Numbered from the stretch's first letter, positions 52,499-62,448 are shown. The stretch is DNA of 64,000 bases from an uncultured Oscillospiraceae bacterium (GCA_934636865.1 CAKUBI010000004.1:37223-101222); one strand, 5' to 3'. Translations and numbers: made by a program. The notes: generated by a model not told the origin, from the letters alone.

Positions 52499-55400
52499 TT
52501 ACTTGGTCTGGCTGCCCTCGCTGAGCTTGAGATAACGCAGGATCATCGTAGCGGCCTGCGCGCGGGTCGCGCCGCCGTTCGGGTCGAGGCGGTTGCCGCC
52601 CACGCCGTTCACGATGCCGCGGCTGTAGGCCCAGGACATCGCCTCGGCGGCGTAGGACGCGATCTGGCTGCGGTCGGCGAAGTCGGGCATCGTCGTGCCG
52701 TTCGCGCTCACGTCCACGCCCTTATACTGGGCGTAGCGCCACAGGATCGCGGCCAGCTGCTGACGGGTGATGAGATCATCCGGGGCAAACTTCGTCGCGG
52801 AATAGCCGTTGACGATGTTCTTCTCCGCGGCCCAGTTGACAGCGTCCTCATAGTAGCTGCCCTTGACCACATCGGTGAAGCTGCTCTGGCTGGAAGCGCT
52901 CTGCTTGCCATCCACACGGTAGAGGATCGTAACGAGCATCGCGCGGGTCAGCGCGCCGTTGGGCGCGAAGAGCCGGTCGGACACGCCGTTCATATAGCCG
53001 CAGTCCACAATGCCGGTCACGTCGTCGTAGAACCAGTCGCCGTTCTTGACGTCGTCAAAGCGGGAGCCCTGGTTGCCCTGGTTATTGCCGTTATTGCCGG
53101 GCTTGGAAGGCGTAGAGGGCGTGGAAGGCGTGGTGGGAACCAGCAGCAGCACGTCGATATCGGCGCTCTTCACGCTCGCGTCGCTGCCATCCTCCCTGAG
53201 CGTAAAGCCGAGGGTGGTAGCCGTCTCCACATCGACGCCGTCGTAGCTGAAGGTCAGCTCGGCGGCCTTGCCGGTGAAGGAATCGGTGCAGGCGTAGCCG
53301 ATGGTGACCTCGCCGCTCTTCTGGGCCATGCTGTGCAGCGTCACGCCGCCGTAGGTCACGCCCTTGAGCGTCAGGAGCTTTGCGTCATAGCTGAGGGTGA
53401 ACAGGCCGTTGGTGCTGTCCGCCGCCATCACGGGGACGGTCACGGTCTTGGCGTTGGCGTCCACCTTGATGTTGTCGTTCGTGGAGATGTCGTTCTGATC
53501 CGCCACGGTCACGGCGTTCAGGCTGCCGGTATTCTCCGCGCTGGCGCGCAGGGGCTCGAAGCTCTCGGTCTCCTCGTTGTAGCGCAGCGTCGGCGCGGGA
53601 GCGGCCGTCTCTTCGGGCATGTTGGAGGAAACGTGCAGCAGCGCCGCGGGCCAGACGTCACGGCCGTAGTTGCCGATCTCGGTGGAAACATAGCGCTGGA
53701 TGCTCTCGTCGAAGGTCAGGCGGTAGAGCGTGTTGGACGAGCCGTTGAAGATGGAGGCGTACAGCGCGCCGTCGCTGCCGATGACCATGGAGGAATAACC
53801 GGCGTAGTACTGATCGGTGGGGATGCTCACGCTCAGGTCGGTCGGCGTGATGGAGCCGATGAAGCTCGTGCGGGTGCCGCCGTAGCTCTGCTCCTCATAC
53901 ACGTTCAGGCGGTGGATGCGGCAGGAGCTGTCGAGCACGTAGACGACCTCGCTGTCGTACTCCACGGTGGACCAGCCGTAGTAATCGGGCACCTCGACCT
54001 TCTCCGTGCCGCCGGTGGCGATACCCACGACGATGGCGTTCATGCTGCGCGCCTGCCAGTTGGTCTCGGTCATCGGGTCAAACGGGAGGATGAGGTAGTT
54101 GTCACGCACGGCGTAGATCTTATCCGTGCCGTCCGCGGAGTAGACATTGCTGTACGCCATGTCGTAGAGCGGGTAGTTGTTGTCGTAATAGTTGGAGCTG
54201 CTGGGGACAAGGTCCGTGCCGTCCGCGGCGCTGAGCTTATGCATCGTGCCGGAGGTGGAGGTCAGCAGGTAGTAAGCGTCGCCGCCGGGGATCTCGGTCA
54301 CGCACTTGGTGTAGTAGGTCTTGTCCAGCGCAACGGTCTCCTGCCAGTTATACTGGTTGCCGGAGAGGTTCCAGGTGTACATCATCGGGCGGCCGGTGCT
54401 GTCCATCAGCACACCGTCCACGGTGAGCTCAAGACCCTCGACCGTCACGGTGCAGTCGGCGTAGACCGACGGGTCGGCAGCGGAGCTGACGCGGACCGTC
54501 GCCGTGCCGTTGGCGACACCGGTGACAACGCCCTTGGCGTCGACCGTCGCGATATCGGGATTCAGGGAGGTATAGGTCACGCTGCGCTCGCTTGCTTCAA
54601 GGTTCCAGGGCAGGACCTGCACCTCGAGCTGCGCGGTGTAGCCCTGCTGCACGGTCACGTTCGCGCGGTCGAACACGACGCGCTCAACGATACCCTTGGA
54701 CTCCGTCCAGCTGTCGTCCACCGTCCAGTCGGGGCAGAAGAGACTCGTCACGTCGCTGTAGAGGGACGCGCTGGCTTTCGACCACTTCTTCTCAACGGGG
54801 TCAACCTCGACATAGTCCACATAGTAGCCGGACTTGGCGACCCAGGCGATGACCTTGCGCTCGGCGTCATACGCCATGGCCTGATACTCGCTGTTGTAGT
54901 TATCGTAGGAGGAAGAGGAATTCACGACGAGCTCCGGCGTGTCAATGGTGTCGAGCGTGAAGCTGTAGACGCCGCTGTACTCGCTGCTGTCGCTCGCGTT
55001 GGTCTTGTACTTGCCGCAGTAGAACTTCTCGCCGTCGAAGGCCAGCGTTTTGGTGAAGCCCGCCTGACCGCCGATGTAGCCGTGCTCGCGCGTCGCGCCG
55101 GTCATCTTGTCGAAGGAGATGAGAAGTCCGTCGCCAGTCACGCCGTAGATGCGGTCGGTCGTGCTGTCGTAGGCCATGTCTCTGAGAACGTAGCCCAGGC
55201 GGCAGACGTAGATGAGGCCGTCCAGATCGTCAGCGGGCGCGACATAGAGCTTGCCCGTGTCGCCCGTCACATACATGTAGGAGCCGACCGCCGTTGCGGC
55301 ATAGGGCATGATGGTCGCGTAATCGCTCAGGATATCCTTGGACCAGTAGTAGCTGCTGCCGGGATAGACGGTGAACCATCTGCCGTCGCGGGTATCGAAG

Positions 55401-58400
55401 AAGATACGGGACGGACGCGGGCCCGGCGTGCCGATGGTCTGCTTGAGCTTGTAGGTCGTGAAGTTCGCGGCGTAGTCGCCCACAGAGATCACGAAGCGGT
55501 AGCCGCTGATGTTGCCGAGGGGGATCTCGAACGTCACGCTCTCGCCGCTCTTGGCATCCTCGGGCGCGGCCATGCGGGTGAGGATCTTGCGGCCGGTGTT
55601 GTCATACAGGATGACGCCGGCGAGGTACTGATCGTCCTTCGCGGTCACGCGCAGAACGTTCTTTTCGGTATCGACCACGATGCTGCTCTCGTCGATGACG
55701 GGGGCCTCGTTATCGATGGTGAACTGGGCGGTCTTGCTCGCGCCGTCGCCGAGCGCATCCCAGTCCACGCTGCCCTCATCGTCCACATACAGCTCCGGCG
55801 CGGCGGTCAGCTTCAGCTCGCCGTGCTCGCCGGGCTGCATCTCGGGCTGCAGGCCGATCTCAAGGGTCTGCTCGGTGCCGACCCAGCTCTGGATGGAATA
55901 GTAGAAGTACGCCGCGGGGACCTCGCCGCCGTAGACGGGCTCCATCAGCGCGGTGTTCGTGCTGGTGTTCGTCGCGGTCGCGCGCACAGCCGCCGCGTTG
56001 CGGATGGGCGCGAACTTCCAGGCGTAGAAGTAGTCGCCGCGCTCAAGGTTGATGGCGTTGCGCTCGGGGTGATAGGTCTCATCCGGCGTAACGGGGTTGC
56101 CGCCGAAGTAGTAGGCCGCGCTGGGCTTGTCGCCGTAGATGACGCCCACGGCGTTGGCGTTATAGCTGCCGTAGTAGGGCGCGCGGGTCTCTTCGAGGTC
56201 CGCGTTGTCGGCCACGTCGTACATCGAAGCCTCGGTCCAGCTGCCGTAGAAGCCGAACACGGGCACGGACAGGGTCGGCGCGGCCACGCCGTCGTCAACG
56301 CTCTCGGCCGCCGCAAAGACATAGCCCTCGAGATAAGCGCCCACGGGGTAAGCCTTGAGGGTCTCGCGGTCAGCATCGGACAGGCTCACCTTGACGGTCA
56401 CCTCCACGCTGCCGTTCGCCGGGACCGTGACAAGGCTCTGGAACAGGTGGAGCATCAGATAGACATCATAGGTGGTCACAGCGCCGTCGCCGTTGAGGTC
56501 GGCCTTGTCGCTGTGGAAGATCTCGCTTCTTGCGCCGGTGACATAGTCGAGCAGCGCCTGAGCGTCCGCACGGTTCACCGTGCCGTCGCCGTTGAAGTCG
56601 CAGTTCTTGAGGCTGTTGGACACCGTCGAAACGGACTTGCCGTCCACAACGAAGTCAACGTTCGGCATGAGCATGGCGGTGTTCGTGCCGAGATAATCCA
56701 CACCGCTTTCGGTGTAGAGCTCCTGCGTGAAGAAGTCGCCGGAGAGCGCATACGCCATTTCAAGATCGCTGAGGTTGTTCAGCTTGAGCTTGAAGGTGTA
56801 CTCGCCGCTGCGCGCGGCGTCCTCGCCGAGCTCGACCTTGACCTTGCCGTCAGGCATGCCGTCCACGGTCAGGTAAACCGGGGTCTGCACGGCCGCGTGA
56901 ACGTTGGCAAAGCCGGAGCCCTGCTGGAATACGGGATAGTAGTTGCCGCTGCCCGCCTCGCTGCGCATCGGGATAGAGGTGGACATCAGCAGCGCCTGCG
57001 TCAGCGCGCGGCTGTTGAGGTCGCTTGCCGTGATATTGTTTTCCTTGAGGTACTGCTGCACCTGCGCCGCCATACCGGCGACCTGCGGGGCCGCCATGGA
57101 CGTGCCGCTCATCAGCTCGTACTGGTCGGTCGCCTTCACGGAACCGTTGACAGAGTAAATGCTGCCGCCGGGCGCGGAGATCTCGGGCTTGAGGGACAGG
57201 TCGCCCGGAACGCCCCAGGAACTGAAGGAGCTCATCGTGAGGTATTCGGACTCGAGATAGTTCGCGCTCTCCTTGCCGTAGACGGTGAGCGTGCCGGTGT
57301 AGTACTTGAGACCGCCCTCGGTGGTGTGCTCGGTGCCGTTGGCCTTAGCGAGCTCACCCGCGGACTTGGCGGTGAACACCGCGGGGACGCTGTAGCTGTA
57401 GCCGCTCAGGTCCATGTTGATAAGACCGGACTCGTAGTTGTAGATGACCACGGCCTTCGCGCCGAGAGATGCCGCGTTGTTCGCCTTATCGACCAGATTG
57501 AATTCGCCGCGCTGGCAGAAAACGATCTTGCCGCTCAGGTCCATGTCCGCGTAGTCCTCGCTCGTGCCGTAGCCGTCGATATAGAGGTAGTCCTGCTGCG
57601 TGCCGGAGCCGTCGGCGGAGGTATCGAGCGTCGTCATCGAAGCGTTGCCGAACGGCGTGCCGGCGGAGCTCGTCAGCGACTCGGCATACACGACCGACTT
57701 GCCGCCGATCTCGAGCTTGGCGCTGATCATGCCGTCGTTATCCACAGAGGCGACGGTCAGCGCGTTTTCATAGGAACCCGGCGCACCGACGGTATCGTAG
57801 TTGACGCCATCGGAATACAGCTCGCCGCTGGTGGTATATTCCGCCCAGTAGGTGCTGTTGCCCGCGGAGATCACGCACACCATGCCGCTTTCGACAAGGC
57901 TCGCCATGATGTCGGCATAGGCGGCCTCGGAGGCCTTGGCCGTACCGGCGGCCGCGGAGCCGAGGGAGAGGTTGACGGAATCCGCGCCCAGCAGGATCGC
58001 GTCCTCGATGCCGGCCATGATGTCGGCGTCATAAGCGCCGCCGCCCGCACCGAACACCTTCATGATGATCAGCTGCGCGTCGGGCGCCGCACCGGCCACA
58101 TGCACCGCGTCCACCGCGTCCACATATGCGCCGTCCTTCTTGATGTAGCGGTTCGCCGCGGAGATACCGGCGACGTGGGAGCCGTGCTCGCCCTGGGAAT
58201 CGTTGTCGTGGGTCACGTCGAGGTTGGCGTCCACGTAGTTATAGCCGAAGGGGACCTTCTCGTTGATGTAGAGCTGGTCGGCCGTCAGGCTGCCGTTCGC
58301 CTTTTCATAGGCGTTGAGCTTCGTGAGGACGCTGGCCGTGTCCGCCGCCGTCATCAGGCTGTAGCTGCGGCCGGTCTCCTTCTCCTCCTGTGCGATCGCA

Positions 58401-59110
58401 TAGGCGAACGCGTCCGGGTCGAAGGACTGGTGGTCGGTGTCAAGACCGGTATCGATCACGGCGATGCGCATACCGGCGCCCGTGTAGCCCTCCAGCCAGC
58501 TGGCCTGCGCGCCGGTCATCTGACCGGAAACGGCCGTGTTGGGCTGATAGGTGCCGCCCACGGAGACGACATCCGGCAGATAGCGCGTCTCTTCAACGAC
58601 CATCTTGACGCCGGACATCGCGGCGATGCGGTCGATCGCGCTGCGGGGGACGTTCGCGGAAATAATGTTCGCCGCCAGCGTCAGGTTCCACACAACGTCC
58701 ATCTTGCGGCCCGCGAGCACCTGTGTTTCAATTCTCCTGCACAGGCTGTTCTGCGTGCTCTGCAGACGCGCGCGGTACTGCATGGCGCGGCTGTTTTCCG
58801 CAATGCTCTCCGTCGCGTAGCCCGCGTCCAGGGTGGACGCGTCCTCCAGAACGATGGAGACTCGCACCATTTCATTCGGGTCCTGGGCCTCCTGCGCGCC
58901 GTAGGTCGCTACGCCGCTGTCAAAGGCCTGCAGCCCGTCTCTGGGGTCTGCCAGGCTGGTGTCGCTCTCGTCCGCCTTTTCCGCGGTGAGATGCACCAGT
59001 CCGTCACTTGTCTGCCCGTTGTTCGCCGCCCATGCCGGCGTCATCAGACTGAACGTCATGACAAGCGCCATCAGCAGCGAAAGCAGCCGGCTCAAGTGCC
59101 TTCTACTCAT
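52499..59110 (-). CDS. Giant SLH-anchored subtilisin-like (S8) protease with dockerin and cohesin-like modules
   Basis: The 2203-residue secreted protein has a signal peptide (residues 1-28), an I9-like prodomain and an S8 catalytic domain. The triad is Asp220 (MRIAVIDTGLD), His309 (GEHGSHVAGI) and Ser671 (SGTSMAAP), with Asn418 in ISAGNST and a protease-associated insert near 528-565 (GKIVFCQRGEF). Residues 836-892 are a complete dockerin (DFNGDGTVNRADA and DLNGDGAVTTYDV). A Big_2-like region (TVQQGYTAQLEVQVLPWNLE) and a long beta-rich part with propeller-like repeats follow. Residues 1866-1987 resemble a cohesin (NGLFTLSYDAKLLTLKGVTY). A Pro/Asn/Gly linker leads to three SLH domains (2016-2203). 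It resembles lactocepin-type envelope proteases. Confidence 0.9.
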   Translation of the reverse strand: MSRRHLSRLLSLLMALVMTFSLMTPAWAANNGQTSDGLVHLTAEKADESDTSLADPRDGLQAFDSGVATYGAQEAQDPNEMVRVSIVLEDASTLDAGYATESIAENSRAMQYRARLQSTQNSLCRRIETQVLAGRKMDVVWNLTLAANIISANVPRSAIDRIAAMSGVKMVVEETRYLPDVVSVGGTYQPNTAVSGQMTGAQASWLEGYTGAGMRIAVIDTGLDTDHQSFDPDAFAYAIAQEEKETGRSYSLMTAADTASVLTKLNAYEKANGSLTADQLYINEKVPFGYNYVDANLDVTHDNDSQGEHGSHVAGISAANRYIKKDGAYVDAVDAVHVAGAAPDAQLIIMKVFGAGGGAYDADIMAGIEDAILLGADSVNLSLGSAAAGTAKASEAAYADIMASLVESGMVCVISAGNSTYWAEYTTSGELYSDGVNYDTVGAPGSYENALTVASVDNDGMISAKLEIGGKSVVYAESLTSSAGTPFGNASMTTLDTSADGSGTQQDYLYIDGYGTSEDYADMDLSGKIVFCQRGEFNLVDKANNAASLGAKAVVIYNYESGLINMDLSGYSYSVPAVFTAKSAGELAKANGTEHTTEGGLKYYTGTLTVYGKESANYLESEYLTMSSFSSWGVPGDLSLKPEISAPGGSIYSVNGSVKATDQYELMSGTSMAAPQVAGMAAQVQQYLKENNITASDLNSRALTQALLMSTSIPMRSEAGSGNYYPVFQQGSGFANVHAAVQTPVYLTVDGMPDGKVKVELGEDAARSGEYTFKLKLNNLSDLEMAYALSGDFFTQELYTESGVDYLGTNTAMLMPNVDFVVDGKSVSTVSNSLKNCDFNGDGTVNRADAQALLDYVTGARSEIFHSDKADLNGDGAVTTYDVYLMLHLFQSLVTVPANGSVEVTVKVSLSDADRETLKAYPVGAYLEGYVFAAAESVDDGVAAPTLSVPVFGFYGSWTEASMYDVADNADLEETRAPYYGSYNANAVGVIYGDKPSAAYYFGGNPVTPDETYHPERNAINLERGDYFYAWKFAPIRNAAAVRATATNTSTNTALMEPVYGGEVPAAYFYYSIQSWVGTEQTLEIGLQPEMQPGEHGELKLTAAPELYVDDEGSVDWDALGDGASKTAQFTIDNEAPVIDESSIVVDTEKNVLRVTAKDDQYLAGVILYDNTGRKILTRMAAPEDAKSGESVTFEIPLGNISGYRFVISVGDYAANFTTYKLKQTIGTPGPRPSRIFFDTRDGRWFTVYPGSSYYWSKDILSDYATIMPYAATAVGSYMYVTGDTGKLYVAPADDLDGLIYVCRLGYVLRDMAYDSTTDRIYGVTGDGLLISFDKMTGATREHGYIGGQAGFTKTLAFDGEKFYCGKYKTNASDSSEYSGVYSFTLDTIDTPELVVNSSSSYDNYNSEYQAMAYDAERKVIAWVAKSGYYVDYVEVDPVEKKWSKASASLYSDVTSLFCPDWTVDDSWTESKGIVERVVFDRANVTVQQGYTAQLEVQVLPWNLEASERSVTYTSLNPDIATVDAKGVVTGVANGTATVRVSSAADPSVYADCTVTVEGLELTVDGVLMDSTGRPMMYTWNLSGNQYNWQETVALDKTYYTKCVTEIPGGDAYYLLTSTSGTMHKLSAADGTDLVPSSSNYYDNNYPLYDMAYSNVYSADGTDKIYAVRDNYLILPFDPMTETNWQARSMNAIVVGIATGGTEKVEVPDYYGWSTVEYDSEVVYVLDSSCRIHRLNVYEEQSYGGTRTSFIGSITPTDLSVSIPTDQYYAGYSSMVIGSDGALYASIFNGSSNTLYRLTFDESIQRYVSTEIGNYGRDVWPAALLHVSSNMPEETAAPAPTLRYNEETESFEPLRASAENTGSLNAVTVADQNDISTNDNIKVDANAKTVTVPVMAADSTNGLFTLSYDAKLLTLKGVTYGGVTLHSMAQKSGEVTIGYACTDSFTGKAAELTFSYDGVDVETATTLGFTLREDGSDASVKSADIDVLLLVPTTPSTPSTPSKPGNNGNNQGNQGSRFDDVKNGDWFYDDVTGIVDCGYMNGVSDRLFAPNGALTRAMLVTILYRVDGKQSASSQSSFTDVVKGSYYEDAVNWAAEKNIVNGYSATKFAPDDLITRQQLAAILWRYAQYKGVDVSANGTTMPDFADRSQIASYAAEAMSWAYSRGIVNGVGGNRLDPNGGATRAQAATMILRYLKLSEGSQTK

Positions 59111-59183
59111 AATCTTGCCCTCCTTGTTTTAGCGCAACCGCGGTAGACTGTTCAATGTTCTATCGCGATATGGCATTGGTATT

Positions 59184-59213
59184 ATTATACTGTTTGCCTT
59201 CTTTCACTGTCAA
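59184..59213 (-). promoter_or_regulatory. Promoter of the giant protease gene
   Basis: On the minus strand TTGACA (59213-59208), 18 bases, TATAAT (59189-59184). Both boxes are perfect. Confidence 0.85.
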
Positions 59214-59231
59214 GCAGATTTTCTCCGCGCG

Positions 59232-59254
59232 TTGACAGGAAAGCGTCCTGTCAA
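59232..59254. promoter_or_regulatory. Perfect 9-base inverted repeat between divergent promoters (operator candidate)
   Basis: TTGACAGGA, 5 bases (AAGCG), TCCTGTCAA. It lies between the protease promoter and the regulator promoter. The TTGACAG half-site recurs in the protease -35 region. A second palindrome, GTATTTG-A-CAAATAC, lies at 59272-59286 over the regulator -35. Confidence 0.7.
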
Positions 59255-59271
59255 ACTATCCCGAATTTGTT

Positions 59272-59304
59272 GTATTTGACAAATACTGACAAATATGCCA
59301 TAAT
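59272..59304 (+). promoter_or_regulatory. Promoter of the ArsR-like regulator gene
   Basis: TTGACA (59276-59281), 17 bases, CATAAT (59299-59304); overlaps the palindrome at 59272-59286 and the direct repeats TGACAAATA (59277 and 59287). Confidence 0.8.
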
Positions 59305-59341
59305 ATTTTCCGTTATTCGCATGCCAGCATGAAGGAATCTA

Positions 59342-60466
59342 ATGAGAAAGGGAGGCACTTGCTCCCACATGGACTATTCATCCGAACTGAATTTTATTCT
59401 GGAAGCACTCTGCTACCTGGGGCTGCGCGCCAATGAATCTGGGCGCCAGGCCCGCGAGGAACGGTTTCTGAGCAAGGGCGTGGGGAGCCTTGCGGAGTTC
59501 CGCGCCGTCTACGCGCCCTATCAGGCCCTGCGGCAGAAGGCGGACGCGCTGACGGGTCTTTCCGAGGCGCAGGTCATGCCGCTTTTCACCGATCTTCTGG
59601 GCGATCCCTACCCATCCGGCGGCTGCTTTTCTGCGCCGATGCTGCTGCTTCTGCCGCTCGCCTGCGCCCACGAGGGCGATCTTGACAGCTTTGCCGCCAA
59701 GGCGCTCGCCTGCACGCCGGACGAAACGGCGCGCAGCATCCTCATCTCGCTCGACCTCACGCACCTGCTCGAGGGAGAGGACAGAGACGCCGAGGGCGTG
59801 CTGCTGCGCTGCCTGCTCTCATCGGACCTGCCCAAAAGCGCGCGCGTGAACCTTGCCGCCGTGCAGAAAAACCACCGCGCCATCCTTGAGCAGGTCCTTC
59901 CCCTGCTCGAGCGCACCGTCGCCGCTCTCAGGCAGCTTGCGCCGGAGCTCGATACGCTTGCCGCCGGCCTGACGCGAGAGGTGGAGGCCGCCGGCTGCGA
60001 GGCCTGCCTGCGCGAGACCACCTCCTTCCCCGCCGGGTATCCCATCGCCCACCTGCGTCCGCTCGTGTTCGACCCCAGCACCAACCTCTGCCTTGACGCG
60101 CCCGCGCCGGACGGCAGCTACACTGTTTACTGCGGCGTGCTCCGCCCCACCCTGCGCCATATGCAGGTCGCCGCGCAGGCCACGCTCGAGCAGATCTACG
60201 AGTGCATCCGCCTTCTCGGCGACCGGACGCGCTTCGACATTTTCTGCTATCTCCAGAATCACCCCGCCTACGGGCAGGAGCTTTCCAAGCACTTCGGCCT
60301 AGCGCGCAACACCATCCACCACCACATGAGCCAGATGTTCAAGGCCGGGCTCGTCAACTGCACGATGGAGGGCACGCGCGTGTACTACAGCATCGACAAG
60401 GACCGCTACAACCGCCTGCTCGAGCAGCAGCGCGTCCTCCTTCTCGGCGGCTACCCCGACGAGTAA
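59342..60466 (+). CDS. ArsR-type winged-helix regulator with large N-terminal domain
   Basis: The 374-residue protein has a C-terminal wHTH (about residues 289-360: RLLGDRTRFDIFCYLQNHPA, then LSKHFGLARNTIHHHMSQMF and TMEGTRVYYSIDKDRYN). This is ArsR/DUF5937-like. The N-terminal 280 residues are helical without known motif; the middle holds CEACLRETTSFP. The start may be 59342 or 59369 (MDYSSELNF). It is divergent from the protease gene with operator-like repeats between, so it probably controls both. The signal it senses is unknown. Confidence 0.8.
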   Translation: MRKGGTCSHMDYSSELNFILEALCYLGLRANESGRQAREERFLSKGVGSLAEFRAVYAPYQALRQKADALTGLSEAQVMPLFTDLLGDPYPSGGCFSAPMLLLLPLACAHEGDLDSFAAKALACTPDETARSILISLDLTHLLEGEDRDAEGVLLRCLLSSDLPKSARVNLAAVQKNHRAILEQVLPLLERTVAALRQLAPELDTLAAGLTREVEAAGCEACLRETTSFPAGYPIAHLRPLVFDPSTNLCLDAPAPDGSYTVYCGVLRPTLRHMQVAAQATLEQIYECIRLLGDRTRFDIFCYLQNHPAYGQELSKHFGLARNTIHHHMSQMFKAGLVNCTMEGTRVYYSIDKDRYNRLLEQQRVLLLGGYPDE

Positions 60467-60476
60467 GTCAAGACCA

Positions 60477-60600
60477 CCCCTCTAAGAGGGGAGGCTTAGC
60501 AAAGCCCTATAAGGGCTTAATACAGCCAGCGCCTAAAAGGCGCTGGCTTTCACTTCGTTCATGCCATTGTGGACTGATTACTTGGCCGGCCCCTTAAAAG
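60477..60600. repeat. Cluster of short perfect palindromes
   Basis: Hairpins CCCCTCTAAGAGGGG (60477-60491), AAGCCCTATAAGGGCTT (60502-60518), GCCAGCGCCTAAAAGGCGCTGGC (60525-60547) and CCCTTAAAAGGG (60591-60602) follow one another. The third may end the regulator transcript, as a T tract follows. The arrangement looks like a dispersed non-coding repeat of Oscillospiraceae. From 60603 to 61168 I see no gene. Confidence 0.5.
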
Positions 60601-61168
60601 GGTCTTCCAATTCCTTTGTTGTGATTTTATCCATCATCTGGCCGTGCGTCTCTTGCTCACGTATGTACTTCCGTATCGAGGGCGATTCACCCGATTCTAT
60701 ATCTCAATATTGCTCCATAAATACCGATATTTTTTGATTTCAGCGTGTTTTCCGCACAAACAGCCACTATATAACTTCATGCAATTCCATACTGCTCCAC
60801 GCCGAAATGGTGTAAAAATGGTGTATGGAAAATCGGATTGCAGACGCGAAAATGACACACTACTACCGCCCCCAAAAATCGAATGAAAGCTCTGATGAAA
60901 CACACAGCCATCGGCATGACCGTCCAACGGATATGCCGATGGTTGTTTCATTTTCTGCTGCATTTCGGGGCGAATATTGAGAAAAATATCGTCAGTTTTC
61001 CCTCCTGATATAAGTTACTCCACGCCTTTATATCGTGCATTGGGCGTGTAGTTTAAGGACGTAATCGGCATTTACGAGAGCCGCGCTCATTCTGCCAAAG
61101 CTTATCTGAAATTCCTTGTCGAATTTTGCATTTTATCAGTCATAGCTTACGAATTCACAATTTCGTCA

Positions 61169-61197
61169 TTGAGATTCACCTGTAAGTGTGCTATACT
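61169..61197 (+). promoter_or_regulatory. Promoter of the AAA-ATPase gene
   Basis: TTGAGA, 17 bases, TATACT, 33 bases before the ATG at 61230. Confidence 0.75.
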
Positions 61198-61229
61198 ATA
61201 GTCAGCCACGGAAAGGGAGGCTAAGACTT

Positions 61230-62444
61230 ATGATCAAACGCGAACTGTATATGAGCCGTATCCGTCCGTTCATCGGAACGGAGCTGGTCAAGGTCATGAC
61301 CGGTATCCGCCGTTGCGGAAAGTCGGTCATGTTGGAGCTGATCAAGCAGGAGCTTACAGAGTCCGGCGTCAGCCGGGCGCAGTTTATCTCCATCAATTTT
61401 GAAGATATGAGCTATTCCCACCTGCAAACCGCACAGGCTCTGCATGACGAGATCACCGCAAGAGCCGCAGAAATAGAGGGCAAGGTCTATTTGTTCTTTG
61501 ATGAAATACAGGAGGTCAAGGGCTGGGAGAAGTGCATCAACTCTCTCCGCGTTTCGCTGGATTGTGACATCTATATCACCGGCTCCAATGCAAAGCTGCT
61601 GTCCGGTGAGCTTGCGACCTATTTGGGCGGTCGGTATGTGGAGTTTGTGATCTATCCGTTCTCATTTGGGGAGTTCATGGAGCTGTACCGTTCGATTGCC
61701 CCCGATGCGTCCATCCAGCAGTGTTTCCAAAAGTACCTGCTTGCCGGAGGAATGCCCTACCTCGCAAACCTCCGCTATGCGGATGCGCCGTCCAAGCAAT
61801 ATCTTCACGATCTGTTCAACTCTGTCCAACTCAAGGACATCGTGAAGCGAAATAAAATCCGGGATGTTGATTTGCTGGAACGGATCATTGCCTATGTGAT
61901 TGCCAATGTGGGAACGACCTTCTCGGCGACCTCGCTTGCGAAGTTCCTGAAAAACGAGCAGCGCACCGTTGCCCCGGAAACAATTCTGAACTATATCAAA
62001 TACTGCTGCGAGGCGTACCTGTTCTATCAGGTGAAGCGGGAGGATTTGCAGGGCAAACAGATCCTTGCCTCCAATGAGAAGTATTATATTGCCGACCACG
62101 GTATCCGCGAGGCGGTCTTCGGCGGCAATATGCGGGACATCAATCTCATTCTGGAAAACATCGTCTATCTGGAGCTGCTGCGCCGGGGCTATAAAGTGAC
62201 TGTCGGCAGAACAGGCGATAAGGAAATTGATTTTGTATGCGACAAGCGCGGCGAAAAGCTGTATGTTCAGGTCACTTACCTGCTGGCATCGGAAGAAACG
62301 GTCAACCGTGAGTTCGGCGTGTATGACTCTATCCGCGACAACTTCCCAAAGTACGTTGTTTCCCTCGATGAGTTCGATATGAGCCGAAATGGGATCAAGC
62401 ACCGGAATATCCGCGATTTCCTCTTGGCGGAGGAATGGAACTGA
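61230..62444 (+). CDS. AAA-type ATPase with C-terminal DUF4143
   Basis: The 404-residue protein has an ATPase N-terminus with Walker A TGIRRCGKSVML (about residue 25), Walker B VYLFFDEIQEVKGW and sensor-like ITGSNAKLLSG. Its DUF4143 C-terminal region has a nuclease-like end (GDKEIDFVCDKRGEKLYVQV, PD-D/ExK-type). These AAA-DUF4143 proteins are widespread in Clostridia and are often linked to mobile DNA. GC content is lower than in the core genes. AAAGGGAGG precedes the ATG at 61230. The biological role is unknown. Confidence 0.88.
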   Translation: MIKRELYMSRIRPFIGTELVKVMTGIRRCGKSVMLELIKQELTESGVSRAQFISINFEDMSYSHLQTAQALHDEITARAAEIEGKVYLFFDEIQEVKGWEKCINSLRVSLDCDIYITGSNAKLLSGELATYLGGRYVEFVIYPFSFGEFMELYRSIAPDASIQQCFQKYLLAGGMPYLANLRYADAPSKQYLHDLFNSVQLKDIVKRNKIRDVDLLERIIAYVIANVGTTFSATSLAKFLKNEQRTVAPETILNYIKYCCEAYLFYQVKREDLQGKQILASNEKYYIADHGIREAVFGGNMRDINLILENIVYLELLRRGYKVTVGRTGDKEIDFVCDKRGEKLYVQVTYLLASEETVNREFGVYDSIRDNFPKYVVSLDEFDMSRNGIKHRNIRDFLLAEEWN

Positions 62445-62448
62445 ACAT

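Noticed and set aside
52367..59146. A 2259-codon open frame antisense to the giant protease
   Set aside because: It mirrors the protease frame end to end, has Val/Gly/His/Arg-rich nonsense composition, no domain and no ribosome site. It arises from the G/C-biased third codon position of the real gene.
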